From assembly GCF_008386695.1 (NCBI RefSeq), contig NZ_VUOC01000001.1, positions 408,347-472,346 of the forward strand: a DNA stretch of 64,000 nucleotides, in the 5' to 3' direction. Positions 34,405-42,227 of this stretch are shown one piece after another. The position numbers and the translations under genes are program-made. This DNA comes from Chitinophaga agrisoli. Lineage in GTDB: Bacteria; Bacteroidota; Bacteroidia; Chitinophagales; Chitinophagaceae. Numbering within the stretch: the stretch's first letter is position 1; each line of letters starts with the position of its first letter. The notes under the pieces are model-generated. The model was not told where the DNA came from, did not search any database, and worked only from the letters and a program-made list of their open reading frames with translations.

Positions 34405-35641
34405 CCAGGAACTTTTTCAGGTTAGGCCCGTACGCGCGTTCGCGTAAGAGCTCATACTGGTAAACGATATTGCCGATCTCCTTAAAGAAGGGGTAACCTT
34501 CTTCCTCATACTCATATCTGTCATCGTTCAGTATCCTATCCCGGTTTACGTACACCGTACCGGTGAGCATAAACTCTATATTATTCTTGAAATCTACGAT
34601 ATATGCTACATCTGTTAAAAAGCCAAAGGCCCAGCCGGTTTTATTAAATACCCGGATGTAGGGCGGTATATGGGCATGCCCGGCTTTGAACATGAAGAAC
34701 TTGGTGAAGCTGTCAAAATACTCCCGGGGATCATATTTGGGGTAATCTGATTCCCGCGGCAGGGCCGACATGTAGTGATAGAGGAAGCGGTAATCTTCCT
34801 TCTTCAGGTGGAAACGCTGCGATTTGGGCACAGATTCCGGGAACAGTACCGTTTGCATCATATGCTGCAGATCCGTGAGCGGCAGGTTATTATGCCGGGT
34901 AAAATCCATGGGGCTGCATATAAGGCTGTCATTCCGGTCCAGGTAGGCATCCCCAATAAACTCCTGCCGGCTGAAATCAAAGGGCAGGCTGCAGTAGGCC
35001 TCCGGCTGCTCGTACACCGGTTTACCTGTGTACGTAACAAAGCGGATGGGATTGGTGTGGCGGTTGCCTTCCTCATCCAGCGGCATAAAACGCCGCACAA
35101 TACGCACCTGGGGATAGCCTTTGGCCCAAAGCTTTTCATGGATATCCTGCATGCCTACAAATTCATACAGGCGGTTATAAGCGTTATTGTCGCTGACCAG
35201 GAACACTTTTTTGATATAATGCGCAATGGAGGGCAGGCCATTGGCGGAAGTATTGTCCTGATCTACCCTTACCTGGCCTTTGTAGGCGCTGTCCGTAAGC
35301 ATGGGGGTATACATATCCAGTCCCTTCTTATGCAGGGTATGCAGCTTTTCCAGCGCCAGCAGGGCAATGGGCAACTTTACCGTGGAAGCGGGGTTGAAAT
35401 AGGTATCGTTATTTACATTGAGATAATAATGGGTAAAATGCGGCTTGTTGTGTTTGTCCCTATCAATCTGGGTATAAATAACCTGGTATCTGAACGTATC
35501 CGGGTATTGGAGTATGTGTTGCAGGGCAGGGGATGCCCGTCTCTTAACCAGCCTTTCCAATAGGAGGCTGTCAGACTTTGGTTGCGCCCATGAAGATAGA
35601 TACAAGCACGCGGCAATTATAGTGAGTGGAATTCGCGGCAT
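34391..35641 (-). CDS. Class A beta-lactamase-like serine hydrolase
   Basis: A 416-residue exported protein. The start at 35641 gives the signal peptide MPRIPLTIIAACLYLSSWAQ; the longer frame adds an unlikely 15 residues. The serine-hydrolase core shows SxxK as NPASTVKLPIA, SDN as LVSDNNAYNRLYEF and KTG as FNKTGWAFG, in the right order for the beta-lactamase/transpeptidase fold. The protein is longer than class A beta-lactamases, and the usual omega-loop ExxLN motif is not obvious, so antibiotic hydrolysis is not assured; a peptidoglycan or ester substrate is equally possible. It is followed by the overlapping GH9 gene. Confidence 0.82.
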   Translation of the reverse strand: MPRIPLTIIAACLYLSSWAQPKSDSLLLERLVKRRASPALQHILQYPDTFRYQVIYTQIDRDKHNKPHFTHYYLNVNNDTYFNPASTVKLPIALLALEKLHTLHKKGLDMYTPMLTDSAYKGQVRVDQDNTSANGLPSIAHYIKKVFLVSDNNAYNRLYEFVGMQDIHEKLWAKGYPQVRIVRRFMPLDEEGNRHTNPIRFVTYTGKPVYEQPEAYCSLPFDFSRQEFIGDAYLDRNDSLICSPMDFTRHNNLPLTDLQHMMQTVLFPESVPKSQRFHLKKEDYRFLYHYMSALPRESDYPKYDPREYFDSFTKFFMFKAGHAHIPPYIRVFNKTGWAFGFLTDVAYIVDFKNNIEFMLTGTVYVNRDRILNDDRYEYEEEGYPFFKEIGNIVYQYELLRERAYGPNLKKFLDATY

Positions 35642-35662
35642 ATCTTCAAAAATAAAAAATAA

Positions 35663-35670
35663 TATATTTG
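35663..35670 (+). promoter_or_regulatory. -7 box of FAH gene
   Basis: TATATTTG matches TANNTTTG, 35 bases before the ATG at 35705. No clear -33 box is present. Confidence 0.45.
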
Positions 35671-35704
35671 GCAGCCATAGCGCCAAAACAAAAATTTAAC
35701 AAAG

Positions 35705-36721
35705 ATGAAACTTGTTACTTATTTAAGGGACGAAGCGGACCAATTAGCCCTGTTAGTGGACGGAAAGTTGTATAACACGCAGGACCTGCATCCGGAGCTG
35801 CCTAATAATATGCAGATGTTCCTGATGATGTGGGAAGATGTGATAGGTGTTGCCTTACATGCCAATGAGCAGCTGAAAAACGGCACTTACCGGGGAAGCG
35901 CTATCGGCATTCCCTATGAAAGCGTGCACGTACTGGCGCCGGTGCCCTTCCCTACCTCCTGCCGTGACGGATATGCTTTTCGTCAGCATGTAATGGCCGC
36001 CCGCCGTAACCGCCGGGCAGAGATGATACCGGAATTTGATCAGTACCCGATCTTTTACTTCACCAATCATAATGCCATACAAGGCCCCGGCCCCGTAATG
36101 TGTATGCCGGACCATTTTGACCGGCTGGATTTTGAGCTGGAAGTGGCCGTGGTGATCTGTAAAGCAGGCCGTAACATCACCGCAGAAGAAGCGGATGATT
36201 ACATTGGCGGCTATATGATCATGAACGACCTGAGCGCCCGTACCCTGCAGATGGAAGAAATGAAGCTGAACCTGGGCCCCGCCAAAGGCAAGGACTTTAG
36301 CACTGTTATAGGCCCTATGCTGGTAACGCCGGACGAGCTGGAAGCTTTTAAAGTACCGGCTAAACCCGGGCATACCGGCAATAATTTCAACCTTAAGATG
36401 ACCTGCCGCGTTAATGGCGTACAGGTAAGCGAAGGCAGTATGGGCGATATGGACTGGACCTTTGCCGAGATCATAGAGCGCTGCGCCTATGGCGTACACC
36501 TGCACCCCGGCGATATCATCGGCAGCGGCACCGTAGGTACCGGCTGTTTCCTGGAGTTGAACGGCACGGGTAAACTGGCGGATGCCAATTACCAGGAGCA
36601 GTGGCTGCAACCCGGCGATGTAGTGGAGATGGAAGTGGAAGGCCTGGGCGTGTTGCAGAATACGATGGAGCAAGAAGAAGGAACGGACTTTTCACTGCTG
36701 AAGCTGAAGAAGAATGTGTAG
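35705..36721 (+). CDS. Fumarylacetoacetate hydrolase (FAH) family protein
   Basis: A 338-residue FAH-superfamily enzyme. The metal-binding acidic residues lie in DFELEVAVVICKAG (about residues 140-153) and GYMIMNDLSARTLQ (about 178-191), with AKGKDFSTVIGPMLVTPDEL, GDMDWTFAEIIERCAYGVHL and GDIIGSGTVGTGC following. Members cleave or decarboxylate beta-diketones and other acyl-pyruvates, often in aromatic amino-acid breakdown. The substrate is uncertain. It is cytosolic. The flavin reductase gene follows after 62 bases and may share the mRNA, as in tyrosine/homogentisate-type catabolic clusters. Confidence 0.88.
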   Translation: MKLVTYLRDEADQLALLVDGKLYNTQDLHPELPNNMQMFLMMWEDVIGVALHANEQLKNGTYRGSAIGIPYESVHVLAPVPFPTSCRDGYAFRQHVMAARRNRRAEMIPEFDQYPIFYFTNHNAIQGPGPVMCMPDHFDRLDFELEVAVVICKAGRNITAEEADDYIGGYMIMNDLSARTLQMEEMKLNLGPAKGKDFSTVIGPMLVTPDELEAFKVPAKPGHTGNNFNLKMTCRVNGVQVSEGSMGDMDWTFAEIIERCAYGVHLHPGDIIGSGTVGTGCFLELNGTGKLADANYQEQWLQPGDVVEMEVEGLGVLQNTMEQEEGTDFSLLKLKKNV

Positions 36722-36783
36722 CCATGAATCACTGATGGAAAGCCGGCATCCGGTCTTTTCTAAATAATAATATTCTCCTGTTT

Positions 36784-37668
36784 ATGCATCAGATCATTCC
36801 GGGGCAGGTAAAAACCGGCGACTTGCATGCCCTGCTTTTAGGGGCGGTATCGCCGCGCCCCATTTGTTTTGCCAGTACGGTAGATGCTGCCGGACAGCCA
36901 AACCTTTCCCCTTTTAGCTTCTTTAACGTATTTGGCAGCAATCCGCCTACGCTGGTCTTTTCCCCTTCGCGGCGGGTGCGGGATAATACCATTAAACATA
37001 CCCTGGAAAATATCTATGCCACTAAAGAAGTGGTCATAAACGTGGTCAATTATGCCATGGTGCAGCAGGCCTCCCTTGCCAGCTGCGAGTTTGCGCAGGG
37101 TGTGAATGAATTTGAAAAAGCTGGGTTTACGGCCCTGCCATCGGAAAAAGTAAAGCCCGCGCGGGTAAAAGAAAGCCCGGTACAGCTGGAATGTGTTGTA
37201 AAACAGGTAATTGAGACCGGGCAGAGTGGCGGGGCAGGCAACCTGGTGATCTGCGAACCGGTATTGATCCATATCAATGAAGATGTGCTGGATGCCGCCG
37301 GCCGTATAGACCCGCATAAAATAGACCTGGTGGCCCGTATGGGGGGCGATTATTATTGCCGCGCCTCCGGGGATGCCGTTTTTGAAGTGCCCAAGCCCAA
37401 TACCCGTATAGGTATTGGCGTAGACGCCCTGCCGTTAGCGGTGCGTAACAGCCGGATCCTGACGGGTAATAACCTGGGCATGCTGGCCAATGTACATGAG
37501 CTGCCGGTGATAGACGCCGCTTTTGAGGATGTGCAGCTGAAGAATATTATCCAGTATTATAGTGTTTCTCCGGATGAGATGGAGCAGGAGTTGCATTTGT
37601 ATGCTAAACAATTGCTGGAAGCGGGGAAAGTGATGGAGGCGTGGCAGGTGCTGTTATCAATTTGCTGA
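36784..37668 (+). CDS. Flavin reductase-like (flavoredoxin) protein
   Basis: A 294-residue FMN-binding split-barrel protein. The flavin region is LLGAVSPRPICFASTVDAAG, NLSPFSFFNVFGSNPPTLVF and EVVINVVNYAMVQQ in the first half, then MGGDYYCRASGDAVFEVPKP. The family includes flavin reductases and partner components of monooxygenases. The C-terminal 80 residues are an extra helical part common in the Bacteroidota versions. The stop codon lies in an 8-bp repeat array. Confidence 0.87.
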   Translation: MHQIIPGQVKTGDLHALLLGAVSPRPICFASTVDAAGQPNLSPFSFFNVFGSNPPTLVFSPSRRVRDNTIKHTLENIYATKEVVINVVNYAMVQQASLASCEFAQGVNEFEKAGFTALPSEKVKPARVKESPVQLECVVKQVIETGQSGGAGNLVICEPVLIHINEDVLDAAGRIDPHKIDLVARMGGDYYCRASGDAVFEVPKPNTRIGIGVDALPLAVRNSRILTGNNLGMLANVHELPVIDAAFEDVQLKNIIQYYSVSPDEMEQELHLYAKQLLEAGKVMEAWQVLLSIC

Positions 37669-37697
37669 TGTGCAAATATGCTAATGTGCTAACATGC
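37661..37697 (+). repeat. 8-bp tandem array at flavin reductase stop
   Basis: Units TGATGTGC, AAATATGC, TAATGTGC and TAACATGC. The first unit supplies the stop codon (TGA 37666-37668). It forms an inverted pair with the array at 37719-37750. Confidence 0.8.
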
Positions 37698-37718
37698 CGG
37701 TAATGTATTCCATCATCA

Positions 37719-37750
37719 GCAAATTAGCACATCAGCAAATTAGCACATTA
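37719..37750 (-). repeat. 8-bp tandem array at DUF4197 stop
   Basis: GCAAATTA, GCACATCA, GCAAATTA, GCACATTA on the plus strand, that is TAATGTGC/TAATTTGC/TGATGTGC units on the minus strand. The last one includes the DUF4197 stop (TAA, 37748-37750). With 37661-37697 it can fold into a long imperfect hairpin between the convergent genes. Confidence 0.8.
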
Positions 37751-38518
37751 TTTTCCGAATACTTTCTTTAACAGATCAGTGGTCTGGGCAGCGGGATTAG
37801 CGCGGATATTGGCTTCTTCCTTGCCGATCTGATCGAACAGGGCCGCTACAGCACGGGAGGTCACATAATCCTTCAGATCAGGATTTACCTTGGTCATGGT
37901 AGTAGGCAGCTTGTTATACGTATTCACAATGTTTGCGTAGTATTTGGTAGCGCTGGTGCTATCCAGCGCGCTCTGGATATTGGGCGCAAAAGCAGATTTC
38001 AGCTGATCAGTGGTCTTGCCTTTGAAATAGTCTGTAACGGAGTTGTTACCGCCGGTTACCAGTTTCAGGGCATCGGTTACTGTCATTTGCTGGATAGCGT
38101 TACCAAAGATAGGGGCTGCTGTGGTTACGGCGCCTTCCGCAGCGCGGTTGATCTGCAGAATGGCTTTATCCACCTGGCTACCCAGGCCTATGCTGCGCAA
38201 AGTTTTCTCTATTTTCTGGGCGTCTTCCGGAAGGAACATCTTATATGCCTCATTTCCAAAGAAACCGTCTTTTTTACTTAATGCGGCGATACCTGCGCTT
38301 ACGCCTTTAGACAGCGCTTGTTTGATACCGGAACCTGCTTCAGACTCCGTCACCTTGCCACTGGCGGCATTGCCGGTGCTTTGCGGAGTGCTGGAGGAAG
38401 AGGTCTTGGTAGCGGTGCTGCTGCTTTCCATTTTGTCTTTCAGCTTCTTTAATAACTGCGCCTGGCTCAACTGCAGGGTAAGCAGTGCAGGCAACATAAG
38501 CAGGATACTTTTCTTCAT
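37748..38518 (-). CDS. DUF4197 protein
   Basis: A 256-residue exported protein: signal peptide MKKSILLMLPALLTLQLSQAQ, a Ser/Thr-rich linker (about residues 30-60: SSSTATKTSSSSTPQSTG), then a helical DUF4197 domain (AGSGIKQALSKGVSAGIAAL, FGNEAYKMFLPEDAQKIEKT, VTDALKLVTGGNNSVTDYFK). The family is widespread in Gram-negative bacteria with no known function. It looks monocistronic and convergent with the flavin reductase gene. Confidence 0.88.
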   Translation of the reverse strand: MKKSILLMLPALLTLQLSQAQLLKKLKDKMESSSTATKTSSSSTPQSTGNAASGKVTESEAGSGIKQALSKGVSAGIAALSKKDGFFGNEAYKMFLPEDAQKIEKTLRSIGLGSQVDKAILQINRAAEGAVTTAAPIFGNAIQQMTVTDALKLVTGGNNSVTDYFKGKTTDQLKSAFAPNIQSALDSTSATKYYANIVNTYNKLPTTMTKVNPDLKDYVTSRAVAALFDQIGKEEANIRANPAAQTTDLLKKVFGK

Positions 38519-38575
38519 GGTGTTGTGGTCTTGTATTAAAATTAAAATTAATCAAATTAATGTTTATCGTATATA

Positions 38576-39409
38576 TTATTCATGGATAGTGAGCAGGGGT
38601 ATATGGGTATGAAAGGCCAGCTGGGTGGTGCGGCTGCGTTTGAAGATATGTTCAAACAAGCCATGTTTTTTAGGGATGATCAGGATAAGGTCTGCCTCCT
38701 GTTGGACGGCAAAATCCATAATGCCCTGGACCACATTGGTATGGTCTATAAAATGGAACTGCGGATTATAGCCTTCCAGCAGGGTATCCAGCATCAGTGT
38801 TTCGTAAGGCGTATCGGAGGTAAAATGTTTGCTATCATGGTCAATATTTAACACATGCAGCTCCGGCCGGAAAACATCGAGCAGCTTTTTGAGCGGTTGT
38901 ACGGGTGTATTTTGCACCACTTTGCGGAAATCGCAGGCAAAGACCATTTTCCGGATAGGGGTAAAACGGGCGGCGGAGGGTACAATGATCACCGGGCAGG
39001 TGGTATGTTTTACCACATCTACGGTATTGGAGCCCACCAGGATCTCTTCCAGCTGGCTGCCGCCGGTAATGCCCATGACCACCAGGTCTGCCTCTTCCTG
39101 CCTGCATAGCTGGTCTATCTGGGCCGGCAGCAGGGAGTTCTCCGCCCGGGTTTCCAGGCTGGCATTGTCCGGCAACAGGGGCAGCAGCTCCCGTTTCATC
39201 TTCTCCAGGCCTTCGAGGCTGGCAGCGCGCAGCTCTTCCGGGTTGACCATGGGCACGGTAGTGGGCACCTCCGGGATGGGCACGATCAGCTCATAGGCAT
39301 GATACAGCACAATACGCGAAGTATCCATCTGCCCGGCCAGTCCCAGCGCATAACGGGCCGCGTTATACGCCGTTTCGGAAAAGTCTGTGGGAACTATGAT
39401 TGTTTTCAT
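38576..39409 (-). CDS. Universal stress protein, two Usp domains
   Basis: A 277-residue cytosolic protein with tandem UspA folds. Domain 1: IIVPTDFSETAYNAARYAL to VVMGITGGSQLEEILVGSNT and CPVIIVP. Domain 2: MVFACDFRKVVQNTPVQPLK to LILIIPKKHGLFEHIFKRS and IPLLTI. The first domain has the ATP-type glycine pattern GxxG-S-N (GITGGSQLEEILVGSNTVDVV), while the second departs from it. The role is stress or energy sensing; partners are unknown. It stands alone. Confidence 0.9.
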   Translation of the reverse strand: MKTIIVPTDFSETAYNAARYALGLAGQMDTSRIVLYHAYELIVPIPEVPTTVPMVNPEELRAASLEGLEKMKRELLPLLPDNASLETRAENSLLPAQIDQLCRQEEADLVVMGITGGSQLEEILVGSNTVDVVKHTTCPVIIVPSAARFTPIRKMVFACDFRKVVQNTPVQPLKKLLDVFRPELHVLNIDHDSKHFTSDTPYETLMLDTLLEGYNPQFHFIDHTNVVQGIMDFAVQQEADLILIIPKKHGLFEHIFKRSRTTQLAFHTHIPLLTIHE

Positions 39410-39634
39410 CCGTATGGGTTTTAGAGATCTATGATGGCTTAACAGGTCCTGTTTATACCGCCTACATGGTTATTTTCCAGTCAGTTATCCCCTGTAAAGT
39501 TACCGCTATCTGCCGGTATAACGGCCCGCCATTCACCTGTAGAGAAAATTTAATGCCAGAAGTGCAGAATGCCGCCCGGCGGACTGTTATGTAGTGTTAA
39601 CAGCCTGTTCTATAGGGGCCTGGGGCAGTATGGC

Positions 39635-39665
39635 TATGGACTATCGACTATTACCCTTATTTTTG
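39635..39665 (+). promoter_or_regulatory. Promoter of lysS
   Basis: TATTTTTG (39658-39665) fits the -7 consensus; TATG (39635-39638), 19 bases upstream, is one base off the -33 TTTG. The expected start is about 39671, 15 bases before the ATG. Confidence 0.55.
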
Positions 39666-39685
39666 CACTCCATTTTGAGTAATAC

Positions 39686-41197
39686 ATGACACAATTATCT
39701 GAGCAAGAGATTATCCGCCGGGACAAACTGCAGGAACTGCAGAAATTAGGTATTGACGCCTTTCCGGCGGCGGAATACCCCGTGAATGATACGTCTGCCA
39801 ATATTAAGGCGAATTATTCCGAAGAGACGAAGGACCAGTTCCAGGAGGTATGCCTGGCCGGCCGTATCATGACCATCCGGGACATGGGTAAAGCCGCCTT
39901 TGTGAAGATCCAGGATAAGGCCGGTCTTATACAAACTTATATCCGCCGGGACGATATCTGTCCCGGGGAGGATAAGACCCTGTATGATACCGTGTTCAAG
40001 AAGCTGCTGGATATAGGGGATATTATCGGCATAAAAGGCTACGCCTTTATTACCAAGACCGGCGAGACCTCCGTGCATGTAAAACAGTTTGATATCCTGT
40101 CAAAGGCCCTGCGCCCTTTACCCGTGGTAAAGGAGAAAGAAGGGGAAACCTTTGACGCCGTAATAGACCCGGAATTTAAATACCGGCAGCGTTATGTAGA
40201 CCTGGTGATCAATCCGCAGGTGAAGGAAGTGTTTATTAAACGTACCCTGATCATGCAAACCATGCGTGATTTCTATAATGCCATGGGTTACCTGGAGGTG
40301 GAAACGCCGGTGCTGCAAGCCATCCCCGGTGGCGCCACCGCCCGGCCTTTCGTTACACATCACAACGCGCTGGATATTCCGCTGTACCTGCGTATAGCCA
40401 ACGAGCTGTACCTGAAAAGGCTGATCGTAGGCGGCTTTGAAGGCGTGTATGAGTTCTCCAAAGACTTCCGTAATGAAGGTATGGACCGTACCCATAACCC
40501 GGAGTTTACCGTAATGGAAATGTATGCCGCCTACCGCGACTATGAATGGATGATGCGCACCACAGAGACCCTGCTGGAGAAAGTAGCCCTGGCACTGCAT
40601 GGCACTACTGAAGTACAGGTAGGCGACAAAACCATCGACTTTAAAGCCCCCTACCGCCGCGTAACCATGTACGAGGCTATTAAAGAGCATACGGGCATAG
40701 ATATTAGCGGTATGGAAGAACCGGAGCTGCGCGAGGTTTGTAAGCAACTGAATATATCCGTGCCCAACAATATTGGTAAGGGCAAACTGATAGATGAGAT
40801 CTTTGGCGAAAAATGCGAAGGACATTATATACAGCCCACTTTTATCACTGACTACCCGGTGGAAATGAGCCCGCTGACCAAAAAACACCGCAGCAAACCC
40901 GGAGTGGTGGAACGTTTTGAGCTGATGGCGAACGGTAAGGAGATCGCCAATGCCTACAGCGAGCTGAATGATCCCATTGACCAGCGCCAGCGTTTTGAAG
41001 AGCAGGTGAAATTAATGGAGCGGGGCGATGATGAGGCCATGTATATTGACTATGACTTTTTACGGGCGCTGGAGTATGGTATGCCCCCAACCGCCGGCAT
41101 TGGTATAGGTATTGACCGCCTGACCATGCTGATGACCAACCAGCCGTCTATACAGGATGTGCTGTTCTTCCCGCAGATGAAGCCGGAGAAGTTATAG
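39686..41197 (+). CDS. lysS: Lysyl-tRNA synthetase, class II
   Basis: A 503-residue class II synthetase that charges tRNA-Lys. An N-terminal OB-fold anticodon-binding domain (about residues 55-155; VCLAGRIMTIRDMGKAAFVK) precedes the catalytic core with motif 2 FRNEGMDRTHNPEFTVMEMY (about 266-285) and motif 3 PTAGIGIGIDRLTMLM (about 470-485); GGATARPFVTHHN and ITDYPVEMSPLTK are also family-typical. Length is standard. It is monocistronic; the hairpin at 41291-41320 lies 94 bases after its stop and may end its mRNA. Confidence 0.97.
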   Translation: MTQLSEQEIIRRDKLQELQKLGIDAFPAAEYPVNDTSANIKANYSEETKDQFQEVCLAGRIMTIRDMGKAAFVKIQDKAGLIQTYIRRDDICPGEDKTLYDTVFKKLLDIGDIIGIKGYAFITKTGETSVHVKQFDILSKALRPLPVVKEKEGETFDAVIDPEFKYRQRYVDLVINPQVKEVFIKRTLIMQTMRDFYNAMGYLEVETPVLQAIPGGATARPFVTHHNALDIPLYLRIANELYLKRLIVGGFEGVYEFSKDFRNEGMDRTHNPEFTVMEMYAAYRDYEWMMRTTETLLEKVALALHGTTEVQVGDKTIDFKAPYRRVTMYEAIKEHTGIDISGMEEPELREVCKQLNISVPNNIGKGKLIDEIFGEKCEGHYIQPTFITDYPVEMSPLTKKHRSKPGVVERFELMANGKEIANAYSELNDPIDQRQRFEEQVKLMERGDDEAMYIDYDFLRALEYGMPPTAGIGIGIDRLTMLMTNQPSIQDVLFFPQMKPEKL

Positions 41198-41286
41198 TGA
41201 TGGTATACCGTGGTAACTGATGGCAGACAGGCGTAAAACGGCTGTTTACGCGAAGAAGAGACCGGAAGGAAAAATAATCACACCGA

Positions 41287-41361
41287 ATAAAAAAGGGGAT
41301 GTAAGAATACATCCCCTTTTACTTTTTTTGACCATATCCTATGAAAACCAATTCAAAATTA
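41287..41361 (-). ncRNA. Putative ~60-nt small RNA element, copy 2
   Basis: Minus strand: -7 box TAATTTTG (41354-41361), GGTTTTCATAGGATATGG, a short A-rich spacer, a 13-bp hairpin AAAAGGGGATGTA / TACATCCCCTTTT (41291-41320, loop TTCT) and a U-run. The stem sequence differs from copies 1 and 4, but pairing is complete. Confidence 0.55.
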
Positions 41362-41554
41362 ACCTTCCAGCGCATATACCCATACTATAGTTCTTAATCG
41401 TTAGCAATCTTTGAATGGATGGTAGTATTTAGCGAATAGGTGGTAAAGTAGATTTGTTAACGCGGCGAAAAAAGATGATTAAGGGTGGAAAATACGCTTC
41501 TGTACCGCATATGAGGGGGCCGGCGGTTTGATATGCGCGCCTGAACTAAAACAA

Positions 41555-41590
41555 AAAGTCCCGTTCTGTTTTACAACTGAACGGGACTTT
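41555..41590. terminator. Bidirectional terminator-like hairpin
   Basis: A perfect 12-bp stem AAAGTCCCGTTC / GAACGGGACTTT with a 12-base loop and U-rich tails on both strands. No gene is adjacent; it could end a transcript from the small-RNA-like copies or from an unseen RNA. Confidence 0.65.
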
Positions 41591-41639
41591 CTTTTATCTG
41601 AGATAGAATGTCAAGCAGAATCATTTCAGGCTTTCCGGA

Positions 41640-41716
41640 AAAAGAAACGGGGCTGCAAGACTACAGCCCCGAAAAATTTTAACCATATCTTTATTGAAAA
41701 ACCTGTAACAAAGATC
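41640..41716 (-). ncRNA. Putative ~60-nt small RNA element, copy 3
   Basis: Minus strand: GATCTTTG (41709-41716, one base off the -7 consensus), GGTTTTTCAATAAAGATATGG, TTAAAATTTTT, then hairpin CGGGGCTGTA / TGCAGCCCCG (41648-41671, loop GTCT) and TTTCTTTTT. One stem pair is a G-U on the minus strand (A-C on the plus). It is the most diverged copy, with a 2-base-longer conserved block and a shorter spacer. Confidence 0.5.
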
Positions 41717-41954
41717 ATATTTATTTAATTATCCACCCCCCCATTCTAGTGAATGCTATATTTTTCTTGGGGAACGTGGCGAATATGCAGATAAACGCAG
41801 ATGCTTTTAATGAGTCTGCTAGATAAGATTTAAGGATGAAAACGATCTGGATATTGATATTCAATAATTTATAAAAAATAGCCAGACGTATCATTCCGGA
41901 CACTATGAAGACTTTTCTCCGGGAAATAACGGTATTTACGGTTTAAACGTAAAA

Positions 41955-41974
41955 AAGTGCCGTTGCCGGCACTT
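41955..41974 (-). terminator. Terminator-like hairpin after copy 4
   Basis: An 8-bp stem AAGTGCCG / CGGCACTT with loop TTGC, followed on the minus strand by six U. It lies just downstream of small-RNA-like copy 4 on that strand. Confidence 0.65.
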
Positions 41975-41984
41975 CCTTAAAAAG

Positions 41985-42056
41985 AAAAAGGGTGGTAAGA
42001 ATACCGCCCTTGTAATAATTTTAACCATATCCTATGAAAAACCTAAGTCAAAGATA
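41985..42056 (-). ncRNA. Putative ~60-nt small RNA element, copy 4
   Basis: Minus strand: -7 box TATCTTTG (42049-42056), AGGTTTTTCATAGGATATGG, TTAAAATTATTACA, hairpin 41988-42011 (AAGGGTGGTA / TACCGCCCTT on the plus strand, loop TTCT on the minus) and a U/C-rich tail. It is nearly identical to copy 1, but one stem pair is A-C on the minus strand, so this stem is slightly weaker. Confidence 0.55.
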
Positions 42057-42227
42057 GATTAGCATATATAGGTTTTTCTCCCATTTCCGTGAACGATGCA
42101 AAATTGTTCGTAAAAATGTAGGATTGGGAATTATACTATTGCATTAAGATTTTTTAAAAATTAATAATTATTACGATTATAATATCTCTTTAATATTAAA
42201 GAGATTGTAAACTAATGATGGATTTTT

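Larger units (their letters stand above)
41198..42227. other. Gene-free region, 1.03 kb, with three RNA elements
   Basis: No protein gene is supported. It contains copies 2, 3 and 4 of the small-RNA-like element on the minus strand (41287, 41640 and 41985) and two extra terminator-like hairpins (41555-41590, 41955-41974). It lies between lysS and the convergent aldo/keto reductase gene. The spacer DNA is otherwise AT-rich and featureless to my eye. Confidence 0.6.
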
